A stretch of 64,000 nucleotides of DNA from Cyclospora cayetanensis (lineage: Eukaryota > Apicomplexa > Conoidasida > Eucoccidiorida > Eimeriidae): the NCBI RefSeq assembly GCF_002999335.1, contig NW_020312123.1, positions 19,144 through 83,143 of the forward strand, in the 5' to 3' direction. The translations under genes were made by a program, and so were the position numbers. The notes beneath the pieces are model-generated. The model ran no database searches and had not been told where the DNA came from. It worked only from the letters and a program-made list of their open reading frames with translations. Below, piece after piece: positions 45,752 to 57,116 of the stretch (within the stretch, counting starts at the first letter, position 1; each line of letters opens with the position of its first letter).

Positions 45752-48700
45752 ATGAACGGCTCCACAGCTGCCGCTGCCGCAGCAGCAGCCCCTGCGCACG
45801 TAGACTTGCGGGAGCAGGAGCAGCATGACGAGCAACAGCAAGAGTTTCCTGTAGAGCAGCACGAGCAGCCTCAAGAAATACACAAAACACAGCGCTTTCC
45901 CGAGAGGACAGGGCTCCCATGCCCCCCTCCCCCGCCTCCCCCTCCCTTCCCTCCGTTTATGCCTCAGGGGGGTGTCGCGACGGCAGCAGCAGTTGCTGCC
46001 GCAGCAGCGGCGGCAGCAATGGGAGAGCAGTCCTTGCCTGTCTGGGGTGTAAATTACTTCTGCCGCTCTGTGACGATTGCTGCCACAGCAGCAGCAGACG
46101 AAGCAGCAGCGGCGGCGGCGGCGGCAGCTGCGCCAGGCGGGCAGGGGGGCGCCAAGCAGTGCAGCGCCACTGCGCCTACAGTTGCAAGTCTTTTGCGTGC
46201 CTTACTCTCCGAAGAGTCTCTCTCCACGGACCCCTTTCTTGCTGCTACCATACAGCCGGGAGAATGGCTGCTGCCGCTCTCCGTGTTGCTGAGGCATCCC
46301 GCTGTAATTTGCTGCGGCGCTTCCCGAGAGGTTCTTGTCGAGGCGATCAGCTTTATCCAGGATATTGATCTTGTGCGTCGTCAGCAGCAGCAGCAACAGC
46401 AACAGCAGCAGCAGCGGCAGCAGCAGCGGCGGGAGCAGCAGCAGCTAGACGAGGCGCCTTCTGGCGCACTTCCCAGCGGCTCTGCAGAGACGGAAGGCGA
46501 GATCCAGAGGCAGCAGCGGCAAGCTGGTAGTCGAAGCGATGACAGCGGGCGCAGTGTGGGAGGTGGTGAAGGAGGGGTAGGAGCAGCCGCTGATTCGGGA
46601 GCTGTAAGCAGCTCCACGGGAGACGTAAGTCCTTATACAGAAACAACCTCGGCGACTCCGAACAGCAGCAGCAGCAGCAACAACACGAGCAGCAGCAGCA
46701 GTTGTGAGGATGCGCTCGAAGAGTTCGTGTGTCTTGCACGGCTGATGGAAAAAGCCAGGAATACGCTGTTCCTTAGAGACCTCCCACCCGAGACGACTCA
46801 GGAGCAGGTGCTCGCTCTCATCTACAAGGCGCCCATGCTCTCTCAGCAGCAGCAGGAGCAGCAACACGAGCAGCAGCAGGAGCAGCAGCAACACGGGCAG
46901 CAGCAGGAGCAGCAGCAACACGAGCAGCAGCAGGAGCAGCAGCAACACGAGCAGCAGCAGGAGCAGCAGCAACAACAGTCGCAGCCGCATGATCAGGGTT
47001 CGGAAGAGGAGGGGGAGGGGCAGCACCAGGTGCCACAGAATCAGGAGGAAGAGCAGTGTTGTAGCGTAAGGAAAGACATCAATCATACTTGGTTTGTCAC
47101 GTTCAAGGAGGCTGACACCACGCAGCAAGTTGCTCTGTGGCTTCGGACTCAAGAACTCAATGTACGTGGGGTACAGGGTGAATGCACAGTCTGGGGGTGT
47201 TTCGGGGGATGGAAGGTGCATTTTAGCTAGATGAAAGGGAGACAAGGAAGGGTTAGGGCAGACAGGGAGGGAGGGAGAGGCATGCGGAGCCAAGCCGCCT
47301 CCTCAGGGGAGAAGGGGACGGCGGATGTGCAGCATTCTGCGAGGTCGTCTGCCTCGATATCTTCCGCGCCGCCGCATTCTGTGTGGGGGGAAGGGGGTTG
47401 GTTTTCCCCTCTTCTATTGGCCTTTTCACAGGCTGCTGTTTGCGTCGTTGCGTGTTGGAGGAGACGCGCCTGCACACACGCAGGCGTTCAGCCTCGCATG
47501 CCGTTGATTTGCATGCGTGTGTGTGACTGCGTCTCTTTTTTTCCCTTGTGCCTCTAGGGGCGGCCTCTCCAGGTCGGCATAAAGGCTTCTCACGCGTTGC
47601 ACCGTGTAGTGTCTGCACAGGCAACGGCAGCCGCAGCCGCGACAGCAGCAGCAGCAGCAGCTGCCCCCCGCTTCTTTCCCCCTCCGCCTATGGCAGTCGC
47701 CATGGGGGGCCCCCAGCCCCCCATGTATGCCGCTGCCGGGGGGGGGGCCCCCCCCCCCCCAGGGAGCTCGCCAGACGCGTCAGGCGCCTTCGCGTCGCAC
47801 CAGCGGCAGCAGAGGCGACCATGGAGGGCGCAGCGCGGCGGCGGCGGAAGGGGGCAGCAGCGGGGGGCCCCTGGGTTCGTCTCGCCGAGGGGGTACTCTC
47901 AGATGGGGGCCCCCGCCCTTCAAGGGCCCCCTGCATCGCGCGGGGGGAGTGGCGGGGGCCCCTCAGGCGCGGCGGAAGGCTACAACAACAGGCTTTCTCA
48001 GCAGCCGCATTCCGTGCCAGCGTACCCTCTGGATAGTGAGGCCTTTCCGGTTTTCTGGGGATTTCGACCCCACAGCCGCATGCAGCAGCAGCAGATGATG
48101 GGCTGCTGCTGGATGCCGAGTTCGCAGCCTCCTGCCTCCGCCGCTGCCTTGGGGGCGGGGCGGGCTGGCATGCATGCAAATTACCACCGAGGAGGCCGTG
48201 GAGCGGGGGGAGCTGCTGGGGGGGCCCCCCCCGCGGCAGGAGGCCCCTGCGCAGCAGCAGCCGCCGAAGGGGAGAACTTCCGAAGGGGTCGCCAGCAGCA
48301 GCAACAGCATCTGTATTACACCATGCCCGCTGGTTTTGGCCCCCCCCCCATGCTCGTGCCTATTTCCTATGTTGCCACCCGGCCCCCCCAGCAGCAGTAC
48401 TACGTGGCGCCGCAGCAGTCTGAGGGCTTTCTGTCTTCTGCTTCTGCTTCGCAGCAGCAGCAGCAACACGGCATGCGAAATCGAGGCGGCTACGGCGGCA
48501 GTCGAGGGCGGAGCAGCGGGAATCGCTGGTTTGGGGGCGGGGGGATGCCTGGAAGAGGGGCTGCTCCTCCTCTGGGGGGGCCCCCAAGAGGAAGCAATCA
48601 GTCTGCAGGTTCGTTGCATGCGTCTCCGCTTTTCTGTGGACGGGCTCCCCACCACACGCGACTTCGCTGATTGGAGGGAGGGGGCTTCGAGCACGGCGGC

Positions 48701-49772
48701 AGCTGGCAGCGCCGGTGCCAGTGTGCGTCGTAGCCTCTCTCTGGTTTGGAGAAGGAGGGAGAGGATCCATCGTGCAGCAGCTGCACATCTGCTGTGTGTC
48801 GTATCGGTCTGTGCTCAGGGGTTAGCCGGGGGGGGGGTCGACGGAGAGGGCATGGGGTGCCATGGAGTGTACGAGGAGGCCCCTTGGCAGCAAGTGAGGG
48901 CCATGAGCAGCAGCAGCAGTACCAGCAGCACTACCAGCAGCAGCAGCAGCAGCAGACTTACTTTGACGCAGGCAGAAGCTCGGCTGCAGCTGCCGAGTTC
49001 GGCAGTAGCAGCAGTCCTAGTAACGATGAACAAGCAACACCAAGAGCGGCAGGAAGAAGCCCAGCACCAGTATCCTTTGGTGCCGCTGTTGGTGGAGGCA
49101 CAACGTGGCGTACAAGGCAGTCGGATCTGCCCTTGGAAGCCTCAGACTTCCCCCCTCTGGGTGCTGCCACAGCACCCAAGACGCCTCGCACCCAAGCACC
49201 CCGCAAAAGTAAGCGTCGACTGCTGTCGCGAATCGGTGCTGCTGGCTGTTTGCCGCTGCTGCTGCTGCGTGGTGCTGGCGGTCCAGCTTGTTGGGAAGGC
49301 GATATTGGCGTTGTTCTCCATGCGGATGGTGGGTGGGGTGTGCCGCTGCAGCTCAGACCGCCTCCTCTCGACCTGCTGAAGCGACGTCTCCTAATGGACT
49401 AATCTAGGGGGTAAGCCTCCTCTCTTCGTGCAAAAAGGCGGATTCCGCATTTGGAGGGTTCTGTGGATGCTGAGGGGTGGGGGCATCACTGGGCTCGCTC
49501 GCTTCATGTCGCGATTTTACATTTTGTGCCTTTTTTTTATAGGACGCGAGGAGGAGGCTGCTATGGCCCCAGCATCCGAAAGCGTCTGCACTGGCATGGC
49601 GCGCAACGCTGTATTGCTTTATATAGGAGCTGGAGTAGTTGTCAATACAGTGGCAGTGGCTGTCGGGTCTGTTTTGCTTTCTCCACGGAGAGTTTTGGAC
49701 GGCGGGATGACTGGCCCCTCTCTTGCTTTCGTGGGGTTCAAGGCACCCTTTCGCTGCCCTGTGTCCACATAG
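45752..49772 (+). CDS. La-related RNA-binding protein (LARP4-like)
   Basis: Four exons join in phase: 45752-47161, 47558-48608, 48819-49208 and 49543-49772, giving about 1,026 residues. Such proteins bind poly(A)/mRNA 3' ends and influence mRNA stability and translation. A Pro/Ala-rich N-terminus is followed by a La motif at about 142-205 (SLLRALLSEESLSTDPFL; EWLLPLSVLLRHP; VLVEAISFIQDIDLV). A Gln/Ser linker leads to an RRM-like module from about 333: NTLFLRDLPPETTQEQVLAL, then a Gln/His repeat insert, then WFVTFKEADTTQQVALWLR and, across the exon 1/2 junction, LNVRGRPLQVGIKASHAL. This order and the 'ILReIPedTp...nWyiTFe...A.IKA' pattern fit LARP4/5. The rest is Gly/Pro/Arg-rich with RGG elements and ends with LEASDFPPLG in exon 3. 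Exon 4 adds an odd hydrophobic stretch (AVLLYIGAGVVVNTVAVAVG) and is the least certain part. Confidence 0.85.
46841..46980 (+). repeat. 27-bp coding repeat inside the LARP RRM-like module
   Basis: About five copies of a 27-bp unit encoding QQHEQQQEQ, one with Gly for Glu. It sits between the first and third strands of the RRM-like module, so the domain core is split by a repeat insert of about 50 residues. Confidence 0.9.
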
Positions 49773-51117
49773 GGAGACGTGAGCGGATCCCTTGATGTTT
49801 TTTGCAGCAGCAGATGTATCCGCTGCTGCCTGCTGCCCGTCTAGCGAGCCCTCAGGCACCCTTAAGTGGCTCGTGTAGCAAGGCTCAGTGCTGTCCTGTA
49901 TGCGTTGTTGCCACGGAGATCGTGTGAGTGTAAGCAACAGTGGAAGGAGCAGGCAACACTGGCAGCTTCGGCGCAGAGCCAAAGGGTTTTTTCCTAGGTC
50001 TAGGTGTCAATCCGGGCGAGAAGAAGGAGGGCAGTCGATGGCTTTGGCCCTTGCTTTTACTTGGCCTCTGCCAGCCGCCCTTGCATGCCCCCACTCTGCC
50101 TCTGCCTTAGAGTAGCCGTGTTCCCTCCCTCGGCGCTCCCTGAGAGCTCTCGAGAGACTCTCGGGAGCTGTAGCCTCCTCCAGTGAGGATCATCGGCCGG
50201 CGATGCGGTTGCATGCAGGCAGGGGCCCTGAAAATGGAGACTTTGGGGCTTGAGGGGATGGGGAGAGGAGGAGGGAGGGTCCTTCTGGAAGGGCATGAGC
50301 CTCGAGTTTTAGGGTTCTGGAGGTTCCACGGCGACGAATTGCCTGGATGAAATCGAATAGAGGCCCCACATGATGGTCGGGTGTACACTGCACAGTCTCA
50401 ACGGACCGCCAAAGGGGGGTTTCTGCGAGCTTTCTGTGGGGGCTGCTAGGCCGTAGAGCTGAGCCTCTCCTGCCCTCCATGAGGTTTCAGGAACCTCTGT
50501 GGTGGTGCGTTTGAGGTTGCTCTTTTTGGGCAGAAGCGGCCTTTAGAACATGCATCTAGACACCTCGGACAGCCGTTGTCTATCGCAGCGATAGGCCGGT
50601 GGTCTCTTCTTATGTTTTTTAGATGCGTATGTGTATGTATTCGCCCTTCAAGATTATACATGTGTACGTGCGTGTCTATGTGTATGCGCTCTCGCTGAAA
50701 TGTACTGCGTCAAGGCGCGAATTGGTGTACACTGATGTGGATGTAGATCCATGCAACGATCGAGATGCGTGGCACACATCGAGAGGTGCAGCGAACCAGC
50801 GGAGAGAAGCCTTCGGGTGTGCAAAGGCCTTTGTACATCGTAGCATGCATGTGTATGAGCATGCGTCCACCTACGTGCATATGTGTATATAATGCTATCT
50901 GTGAGCCGAGTCCAGACAATGGTGGTTCCTCCACACTCATATTTTGGTCCGGGGTGGGGGCGCTCGTGTGTGAGTTTGTTTGCGTGTGTCGAGCTGTTTA
51001 GAGTATTCAGTAGGGGTCTCTTATCTCCTGCTGGGAGATAGGGCCCTCTGCGGGGTCTCTGGGTATTGGGGGGACCGATATGTGCCGCAGAGAGGGCAAG
51101 GGGTATTTTCTTTCTTC
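49773..51117. other. Intergenic region
   Basis: No supported gene. A TGTGTATG-rich patch lies at 50620-50690. Antisense frames over the LARP 3' end and short frames here show no family similarity. Confidence 0.4.
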
Positions 51118-52100
51118 TCACGCTTCCAAAATGGCTCTAGGTGCTACATCGGTGGACAGTCCGGATGGGCTTTTTTCTACCAGGGTGTCTCTTCTATGGG
51201 ATGGAGCGAAGGCCTCCAAGGCCTCTTGTTTCTTCTCCCGAACCAGTGGCATGGCTTTGCAGTCATGTAAGCCAAATGCAGCCAGCCCTCCCTGGGTGCT
51301 GAGAATTCGACAGTAGTGCTCATAAACGCGCTTGAATAGGTCTGCTGGAGAGTGGCGCCTGCTTGCTAGCACGCGTAAAAAACATTGTTTCCTAAGGTGT
51401 CCTTAGAGGCAGCATACACCTCCATACGCTAGATGAAGCGGAGCTGCTGAATAGTGGACAGGCGGGGGCTTGCACTTTTGTGAACTCTACACCCGTCTTC
51501 AACAGTCTTATATGCATACGGTTGATGCAATAGGGAGAAGTGGAGGCAGCGGCACGAATTGGGGAGGAAGCCTTGGGATTTTCGCAAAGTGGAAGTCTTG
51601 CGCAGCTCACAGCACAGTCGGTACAGCACCTGACTAGAGTCCTGCGCCGTCGTTTCCGTATCTTTTCCCCCCTTTCTGCGTCTTCCGATGGGTCGCATGT
51701 AATTCTTGGCTGCGCGTTTTTGTGGCACTACTCCCACTGCCCTCGTCGTCCTCCCTACCCGTTTGGCCCCTCCTGGCCATCTTGCCGCTTTATACTGCAG
51801 CCTAGCTCCTTGCAAGCTTTTCCAGTGCCTGCTTGTTCTTGTCGTTCTCTGCGCCTTCACCGCGGAGGCGGCCCCTTTGAGAGGCGCTTAGTTTCGAGTT
51901 CAGTGTTGGTATATTCCCTGGTTTGTCAGCACTACATACGTGAATTCGCCTCCTACAGTAGCGGCGGTCGGATGGAATGAGCGAAAAGAACCCCGTAGTT
52001 TTGCAAGCCAAATACGTAATACTTTGGAAGTTTTGAGGCACTCAGTGATTATACCGTCTTCTTTGTTGGGCACTATTGCTTTAGATCTGTGATTGAACAT
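51118..52100 (-). CDS. Candidate multi-exon gene, unidentified
   Basis: Several minus-strand frames read coding-like. The ATG at 52100 opens MFNHRSKAIVPNKEDG followed by TSKVLRIWLAKLRG. A GCGCAG acceptor near 51640 opens DSSQVLYRLCCELRKTSTLR, running to a possible GTGCAA donor near 51477. A CCAGCAG acceptor near 51346 opens LFKRVYEHYCRILSTQGGL and runs to a stop at 51118. The last two exons agree in phase (phase 1); the link from the first exon is ambiguous. I do not recognise the protein. The neighbouring LARP and guanylate kinase genes give no clue. Confidence 0.35.
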
Positions 52101-53491
52101 AAATAAATACGGCGCGATGCAATATTGCGTATCGTGTCACCCTCTCCTCAATTTAGCTCCAACAAAAATCATAACCAGGGATAAGAACTAGGACAGATAA
52201 CTTGACTGGCGCGAGTCCACTGCATTTCTACCCATCCTATCTATCATCTGCCTAACCGGTTCAATCCGGGTGCAATGGGCAATCCTAGACGCAATAAAAC
52301 GTCGGCAGTTGAGGTTCACGAACTTTGAAAACGATCAAGGCCTACAGGAATGCGAATGCCTGGGAGGTAATAGCACGCGTACGCACAGCCATGAAGACAG
52401 GGGGAGGACTGACTACAGAAAGACGGCATTCAGACGACATCCCGCCACACGAAAGCCTAGGGGACCGCGCGCATCCTAACGGAGGAGAAGCGTGTTAGCA
52501 ACAGGGTCCAGTTGCGGCTTTTTGGGGACGTACTGTCGCCCCTGCCCAACAGTTCTGTGCAGCAACTTGCGCCAGCGAGGAAATGACTCGTGAGTGGTAC
52601 CAAAATACTTACAAAAGCAGAAATTCGAGGTTGGCAGTAGCTCCCCCGCCCGTCATAAAACCTATCGTAGCTCCCGCGCTGGCGCGTTTTGGCCCGTCTC
52701 GTTGCAGTGCTTCTCGCCTGTGTCTACTGCAGCTCGCCTTGCTGCACTGCCCTAGCGCTAGCTCCTTGAGTGGCCTCTGTCATACAGGAGGACCTATGCA
52801 GGCTTCTGTCTAATGCCCATTGCATACTGAGCACCCTCTAGATGCCTACGCAATACGGCCTTTACTTTCCTAGCTAGGACTTTTCTTCGGTATATGCTTG
52901 CGCCTCTTGTTCTCTGCAGAAGTCGCACTCCCTCTCTCTCTCGCTGCATGCGACTGTGTGTCTGTTTCACCTATTTTGAGTCGGCTTTTCTCATTCCTTT
53001 TGTGCCTTTTCAAGTTTCCCCGCACTGCTCCGTCCTGCCGTACCCAGCAGCCTCTCTGAGTGCACATGCGCGTTCGGCCCAAGGCCAGAACGCCACATTA
53101 CCTGACCAACTGGAATATATGCCTCCATGCAAACCTTGCATGGGATGAGTAAACAGCTCACAACGCCCCCGTCAAATCACCGGGGCATAAAACGTTTTCC
53201 CCTTGGGCACCACCATAGTATAGATAAATACATGGTGCACGCGATCTTTTATAATCACAAGTCCAATTAATCACAACCCCGGACACGAGCCTCCTCCACC
53301 TTGACACTGCCAGTGCTTTTCACCGTGCTGCTGCTAGCTCTGCAGCAGCAGCTGCTGCAAAAATGATATACCTGAACCTGTTTCCGTCTCACAAAGTGCT
53401 TCAAATGCAGTACTTCAACAGCAGAACACTAACACGGTGGGAATCCGAACACCCGATATGACAACTCTGACGAAAGTTTGCTTGCAGGGCC
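52101..53491. other. Intergenic, locally AT-richer region
   Basis: Little CAG content. A plus frame at 52270-52479 (AILDAIKRRQLRFTNFEND) is open but unrecognised. A short CTG/CAG cluster lies at 53325-53360. No supported gene. Confidence 0.4.
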
Positions 53492-55191
53492 CTACTGCTC
53501 AGTTTCCACAGGGAGGCCGAACCACGTACTGACGGCGTCTCGCAGTTCTGTCCAAGCCACCTCCACGGAATTATTGAGAAGCCGCAGATCCCATGGCAGG
53601 TTCTTCGATGCTTCCAATTCTTCTCGCGCATGATTGAGCCGCTTCTGCAACTGCGAAAACACACCGCAAAAAGCATCGGCGTTGAGGCACAACATGGAAC
53701 GCTTGAAGACGGACTACCACCATCCTGGGGAGATAATGCCCCTTGGTCTACTGCCGGCTGCCACCCCAGATACGCAGGTTAAATCGTAAAGGTCACAAGT
53801 CGACAAGAAGGCACATACATGGCCTAAAGCTTAGAGGCTGCTCAGCGGACTTGGAATTCCTTCCGGCGCCTCTCCCTGCGCAACCTCTCCCCTTTAGAAA
53901 AACAGCATTGGGATACAACTTATAGAGCTACTTTTTAAATGGTGTGTTGTAGGAAAAGTTGCAGTACGGACAGCTTCTGGAGTCTCCGTCTTCCTCCCCT
54001 TCAGCCGTGTCTCGAGTACTTCAAGTGAAGGCGGCTCAATGAAGACGAAACGGGCACCGGGAAATCCATGAGCCCTCACCTTTGCAACCCCAACGAGGTC
54101 GATCTCGAGCAAACAGATCTGTCCCATCTCTCTGCACACAAGTGTGTAGATATACGTGCATGCATGCGCATACTATCGTATCATAAACGCACATGCAACC
54201 ACATGCGCACTAACGTAAGCACATCCATACACACATTCAAATAGACATATGCACAGTGTCACACCGTAACTGTAGCAGCGCTTGCGCACCGTACAGCAGC
54301 TCGGCTGTCCGCAAGGAGAAGAGCAGCAGCAACCGGGTGCTCTACCGACAACGCCACCATCATTATCAACAGCAAAGCAGCAAAAGCACCACAAAAGGCA
54401 GAGGTCCCCGCAAAACGTCGCACCAATGCAAAAGCGGAAGATACCCCGAGAAAAAGGCACCCAAAATATAGCGATATATAAGCCCTTAGCCTTCGGGTGC
54501 GGGTCTTTTGGAGCTTACGAAATGCGTCGAACCTCCTCCACAGAGGTGGCGTACATGTTTCCCGAGAACACTGCATGCTCCAACAAAGCTCCTCTATCCC
54601 GGAGATCCTCAATCACCTCCCGCGAGACGAAATAATATTCGCGGCCATGTTGTTCGCCTGGACGAGGCTGCCGAGTTGTGTGGCTCACGGAAAAGCCAAA
54701 GGCCTGAAGGAAAAAGTCACTCGTACGTCTGCATGCACAGCGCATTGTATCTATCCCTGGCAGGGCCCCCGCTTGGTGTCCATGGAGGGGCCCCCGCCCC
54801 CCGCCACGACGGAAGGCGCATACAGAGCAAGACGGGATGCGGCATTTCTTAGGGTGCAGAGGAGCACACGCTCTGTGCTCGCGGACAGGGTGACACGTTG
54901 CATATCAAGCAGACCGACAGTAAAGGGCTGCCTCACCGACGGCCACTGGGCGCGGAGTCTACGCACGAGGGTTCCCTTCCCAACGCCGCTTGGACCTGCA
55001 ACGATGAGCAACCGAAGACTCCTCGGAGAATTCTTCGGAATTGCAGGGGCCTTTGAGGAAGAAGCGTCATTCGAGCCGCTAAAGGATGTTCCCGTCGGCG
55101 CGCAGGGTTCTGAAGTCGCCATGGCTGTAAGCATCGGCTGCAGTGTATCGGCATCGCTACTGCTGGCCGGAGGTTGGGCTTCAGCACTCAT
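53492..55191 (-). CDS. GUK1: Guanylate kinase (GMP kinase)
   Basis: This enzyme phosphorylates GMP or dGMP to the diphosphate with ATP. Four exons join in phase: 55191-54937, 54703-54519, 54131-53972 and 53650-53492, giving 252 residues. The P-loop GPSGVGKGT is at residues 66-74, preceded by LLIVA; the family usually has GKST, so Gly replaces Ser before the Thr. The GMP-binding region follows: [37 protein letters not shown] (usually YGTS). Then [42 protein letters not shown] and [15 protein letters not shown]. The first ~58 residues are a Ser/Ala/Pro-rich extension without an obvious targeting signal. The ATG at 55191 was chosen; the frame is open upstream. The gene is divergent from the RNase H1 gene. 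Confidence 0.93.
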
Positions 55192-55823
55192 CTTGAGGCA
55201 GGGGCGCGAAAAATGCGTTCTCGCGTGCACAAATCGCTGATTTCCACGGAGAAGTTCGCTCCGTCGCAGCCTTCTCGAGCTCCCGCAGTCCCTCGGGCAC
55301 CAGAGAGAGATCTGCCGTTTCAGCGGGGAATTTCTGCTTGTTAGAGCAGTACGGACAGTCCAGCACAAGTAAGGAGGGAAACTCATCTAATAAACACGCC
55401 AAAGAAGCTAAGGGTGATACGGAATAGGCCCCCACATACATAGACTGCACTCTAGGAAACCTCCTGCTAAGGACACCACCGCTTCTTCCTCACCTGCCTC
55501 TGTGCAACTAAGCGCACTCCCTACGCCGCACCGACCATCCAGCCGCGGGTAAATGCAAGAGCTTAGTCTATTGCCTCCTTAAGACAACTGGTCTCCCCCT
55601 CTGCGCAGATTTGCTTCCCAAGAGGAAGCCCTTTTTCTTGCCTTCCTCGGGGTACTACTGGGTACAGGACAAGGGCGTGCGCCAACGCCGTGTGTATATG
55701 GGGGCTCCCTTACACCCACTCCTGCTTTTCTTCCCTCATTAGCCCCCTTTATGCAGCCTATGTGCGTCTAGAAGAACTCTGAATCCACAAACGAATGCCT
55801 GCGGCCAGAGGAGAGGCGCTTCC
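55192..55823. other. Shared divergent promoter region
   Basis: 632 bp between the start codons of guanylate kinase (minus) and RNase H1 (plus). It should contain both promoters. No TATA-like or other motif stands out enough to call. Confidence 0.45.
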
Positions 55824-57116
55824 ATGAGGCTGGGGGCCCTCTGGGGCACGCTGGTGCTGCGGATCTTGGCAGCAGCAATTCCCTGTCTCTTCCTTTCTTC
55901 TGAGAATTCGCAGCTTCCGCCGCATCATATCTCGGTGGGCTTGATACTAGGGCTCAGTGTGCAGAGCAGGCTGTCACGTGCGCTCTTAAGGCCACTGAAG
56001 TCTCCTTCTCCCCCCACAAATCCTTGTGCCCCTGTAGCCTGGCATTCGGCCTGTGGATGGTGCATAGGCAGCAGAGCGGAAGAAACATTTCTCGACGGCG
56101 TGCGAGCAGCTGCAACCCCCGCCAGCAACGGAAGTGGCGGCGTCAACGCGAGGGGCAGTCCTGGCAGCAGCAGCAACAACAACAAAACAGCCAACCCTCA
56201 TCCTCGCAGGGCCGTCCTAATCTCAAAAGCGACTGGACGCATCCCCCCCCCCGATGTAGAGGCACCGTCGAAGGCAGCAGCAGCCTTCAAAGGCGAGAAG
56301 CCTTTCACGAATTCTCAAGCCGGACGACGCCCTGCACCCCCCCCCCGTCTTGCCACTCATCTCGATGACGGCGAAGGGGGGGCTATCGAGCACCGCATAT
56401 TGCGTGGATACGACGCCTCCAAGAGGCCTCGAAAGACACACGAGATAGTTTCCGTCTATGCGGATGGCGCCTGCCCGCACAACGGCCGCCCAGGCGCCCT
56501 TGCTGGAATTGGGATCTCGTTTGGAGACGATTTCAAGAGGAGTTTAGCGCTTCCTCTGATTCACGGACCCCAGACAAACCAGAGGGCAGAACTCGCTTCC
56601 CTCCTTACAGCTCTTCTGGCCTTTCAATATTATGATGACTTGCAGGCGAGGGAGCACACGGGTGCATGCAACGCTCTTGAGCAGAAACTGGTAGTTTATT
56701 CGGATAGCAGCTATGCCGTGAAGTGTGTGGGGCCCTGGGGGGACCGCTGGCAGCACAACAACTGGAAGTGTGCTTCGGGGGCAGATGTAAAGAATGCGGA
56801 CTTAGTTCAAGCAGTGCGGCTTCTCATAGGAAAAAGAGAAGAGCATTTCCCCCGGGGAGCTTGCTGGCGAGGGGCAGTCCACTTTGTGCCTGTGCGAGCT
56901 CACGCTGGTGTGATCGGAAATGAACTAGCAGACAGACTCGCCGTACAAGGCTCCCAGACTGTGTATCCTAGGCGCTTTGGCACACCGAGCGAGGAAACAC
57001 TTGGGGTGGAGGACGCCCCCTTCGTGCTGCAGGAGTATGAAAAGCTCGTCTGCACGGCGCTTCGGCATGCAGCCCAAACGAACGTGGACTTACCGCGAGG
57101 CGCCGAAGCCGAGTGA
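55824..57116 (+). CDS. RNASEH1: Ribonuclease H1 (type 1 RNase HI)
   Basis: This enzyme cleaves the RNA strand of RNA-DNA hybrids using two metal ions. A single exon of 430 codons runs from the ATG at 55824. The catalytic DEDD set is complete: D214 in VYADGA, E256 in TNQRAEL, D294 in VYSDSSYAV and D370 in GNELADRLA, with the flexible-loop His in VRAHAGVIG. The basic-protrusion region is present as WGDRWQHNNWKCASGADV. The N-terminal ~195 residues are an extension with a hydrophobic start (MRLGALWGTLVLRILAAAIP), which could be a signal or organelle-targeting presequence, followed by a Ser/Asn/Pro-rich linker. No hybrid-binding domain (WW.-type N-terminal module) is visible. Lack of introns is unusual among its neighbours. 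The fully intact catalytic core argues against a retroelement fragment. Confidence 0.93.
   Translation: MRLGALWGTLVLRILAAAIPCLFLSSENSQLPPHHISVGLILGLSVQSRLSRALLRPLKSPSPPTNPCAPVAWHSACGWCIGSRAEETFLDGVRAAATPASNGSGGVNARGSPGSSSNNNKTANPHPRRAVLISKATGRIPPPDVEAPSKAAAAFKGEKPFTNSQAGRRPAPPPRLATHLDDGEGGAIEHRILRGYDASKRPRKTHEIVSVYADGACPHNGRPGALAGIGISFGDDFKRSLALPLIHGPQTNQRAELASLLTALLAFQYYDDLQAREHTGACNALEQKLVVYSDSSYAVKCVGPWGDRWQHNNWKCASGADVKNADLVQAVRLLIGKREEHFPRGACWRGAVHFVPVRAHAGVIGNELADRLAVQGSQTVYPRRFGTPSEETLGVEDAPFVLQEYEKLVCTALRHAAQTNVDLPRGAEAE

Noticed and set aside
46445..47293. 282-codon minus-strand Leu-rich membrane-like protein
   Set aside because: It is the antisense of CAG-encoded Gln runs in the LARP gene, so the Leu runs are artefactual.
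48174..49379. 401-codon plus-strand frame
   Set aside because: It is an out-of-frame shadow of LARP exons 2 and 3; it would need to ignore the splice sites and reads CAG runs as Ser.
49404..49982. 192-codon minus-strand gene opposite the LARP 3' end
   Set aside because: It has no family signal, and the plus-strand exon there joins in phase to the LARP gene.
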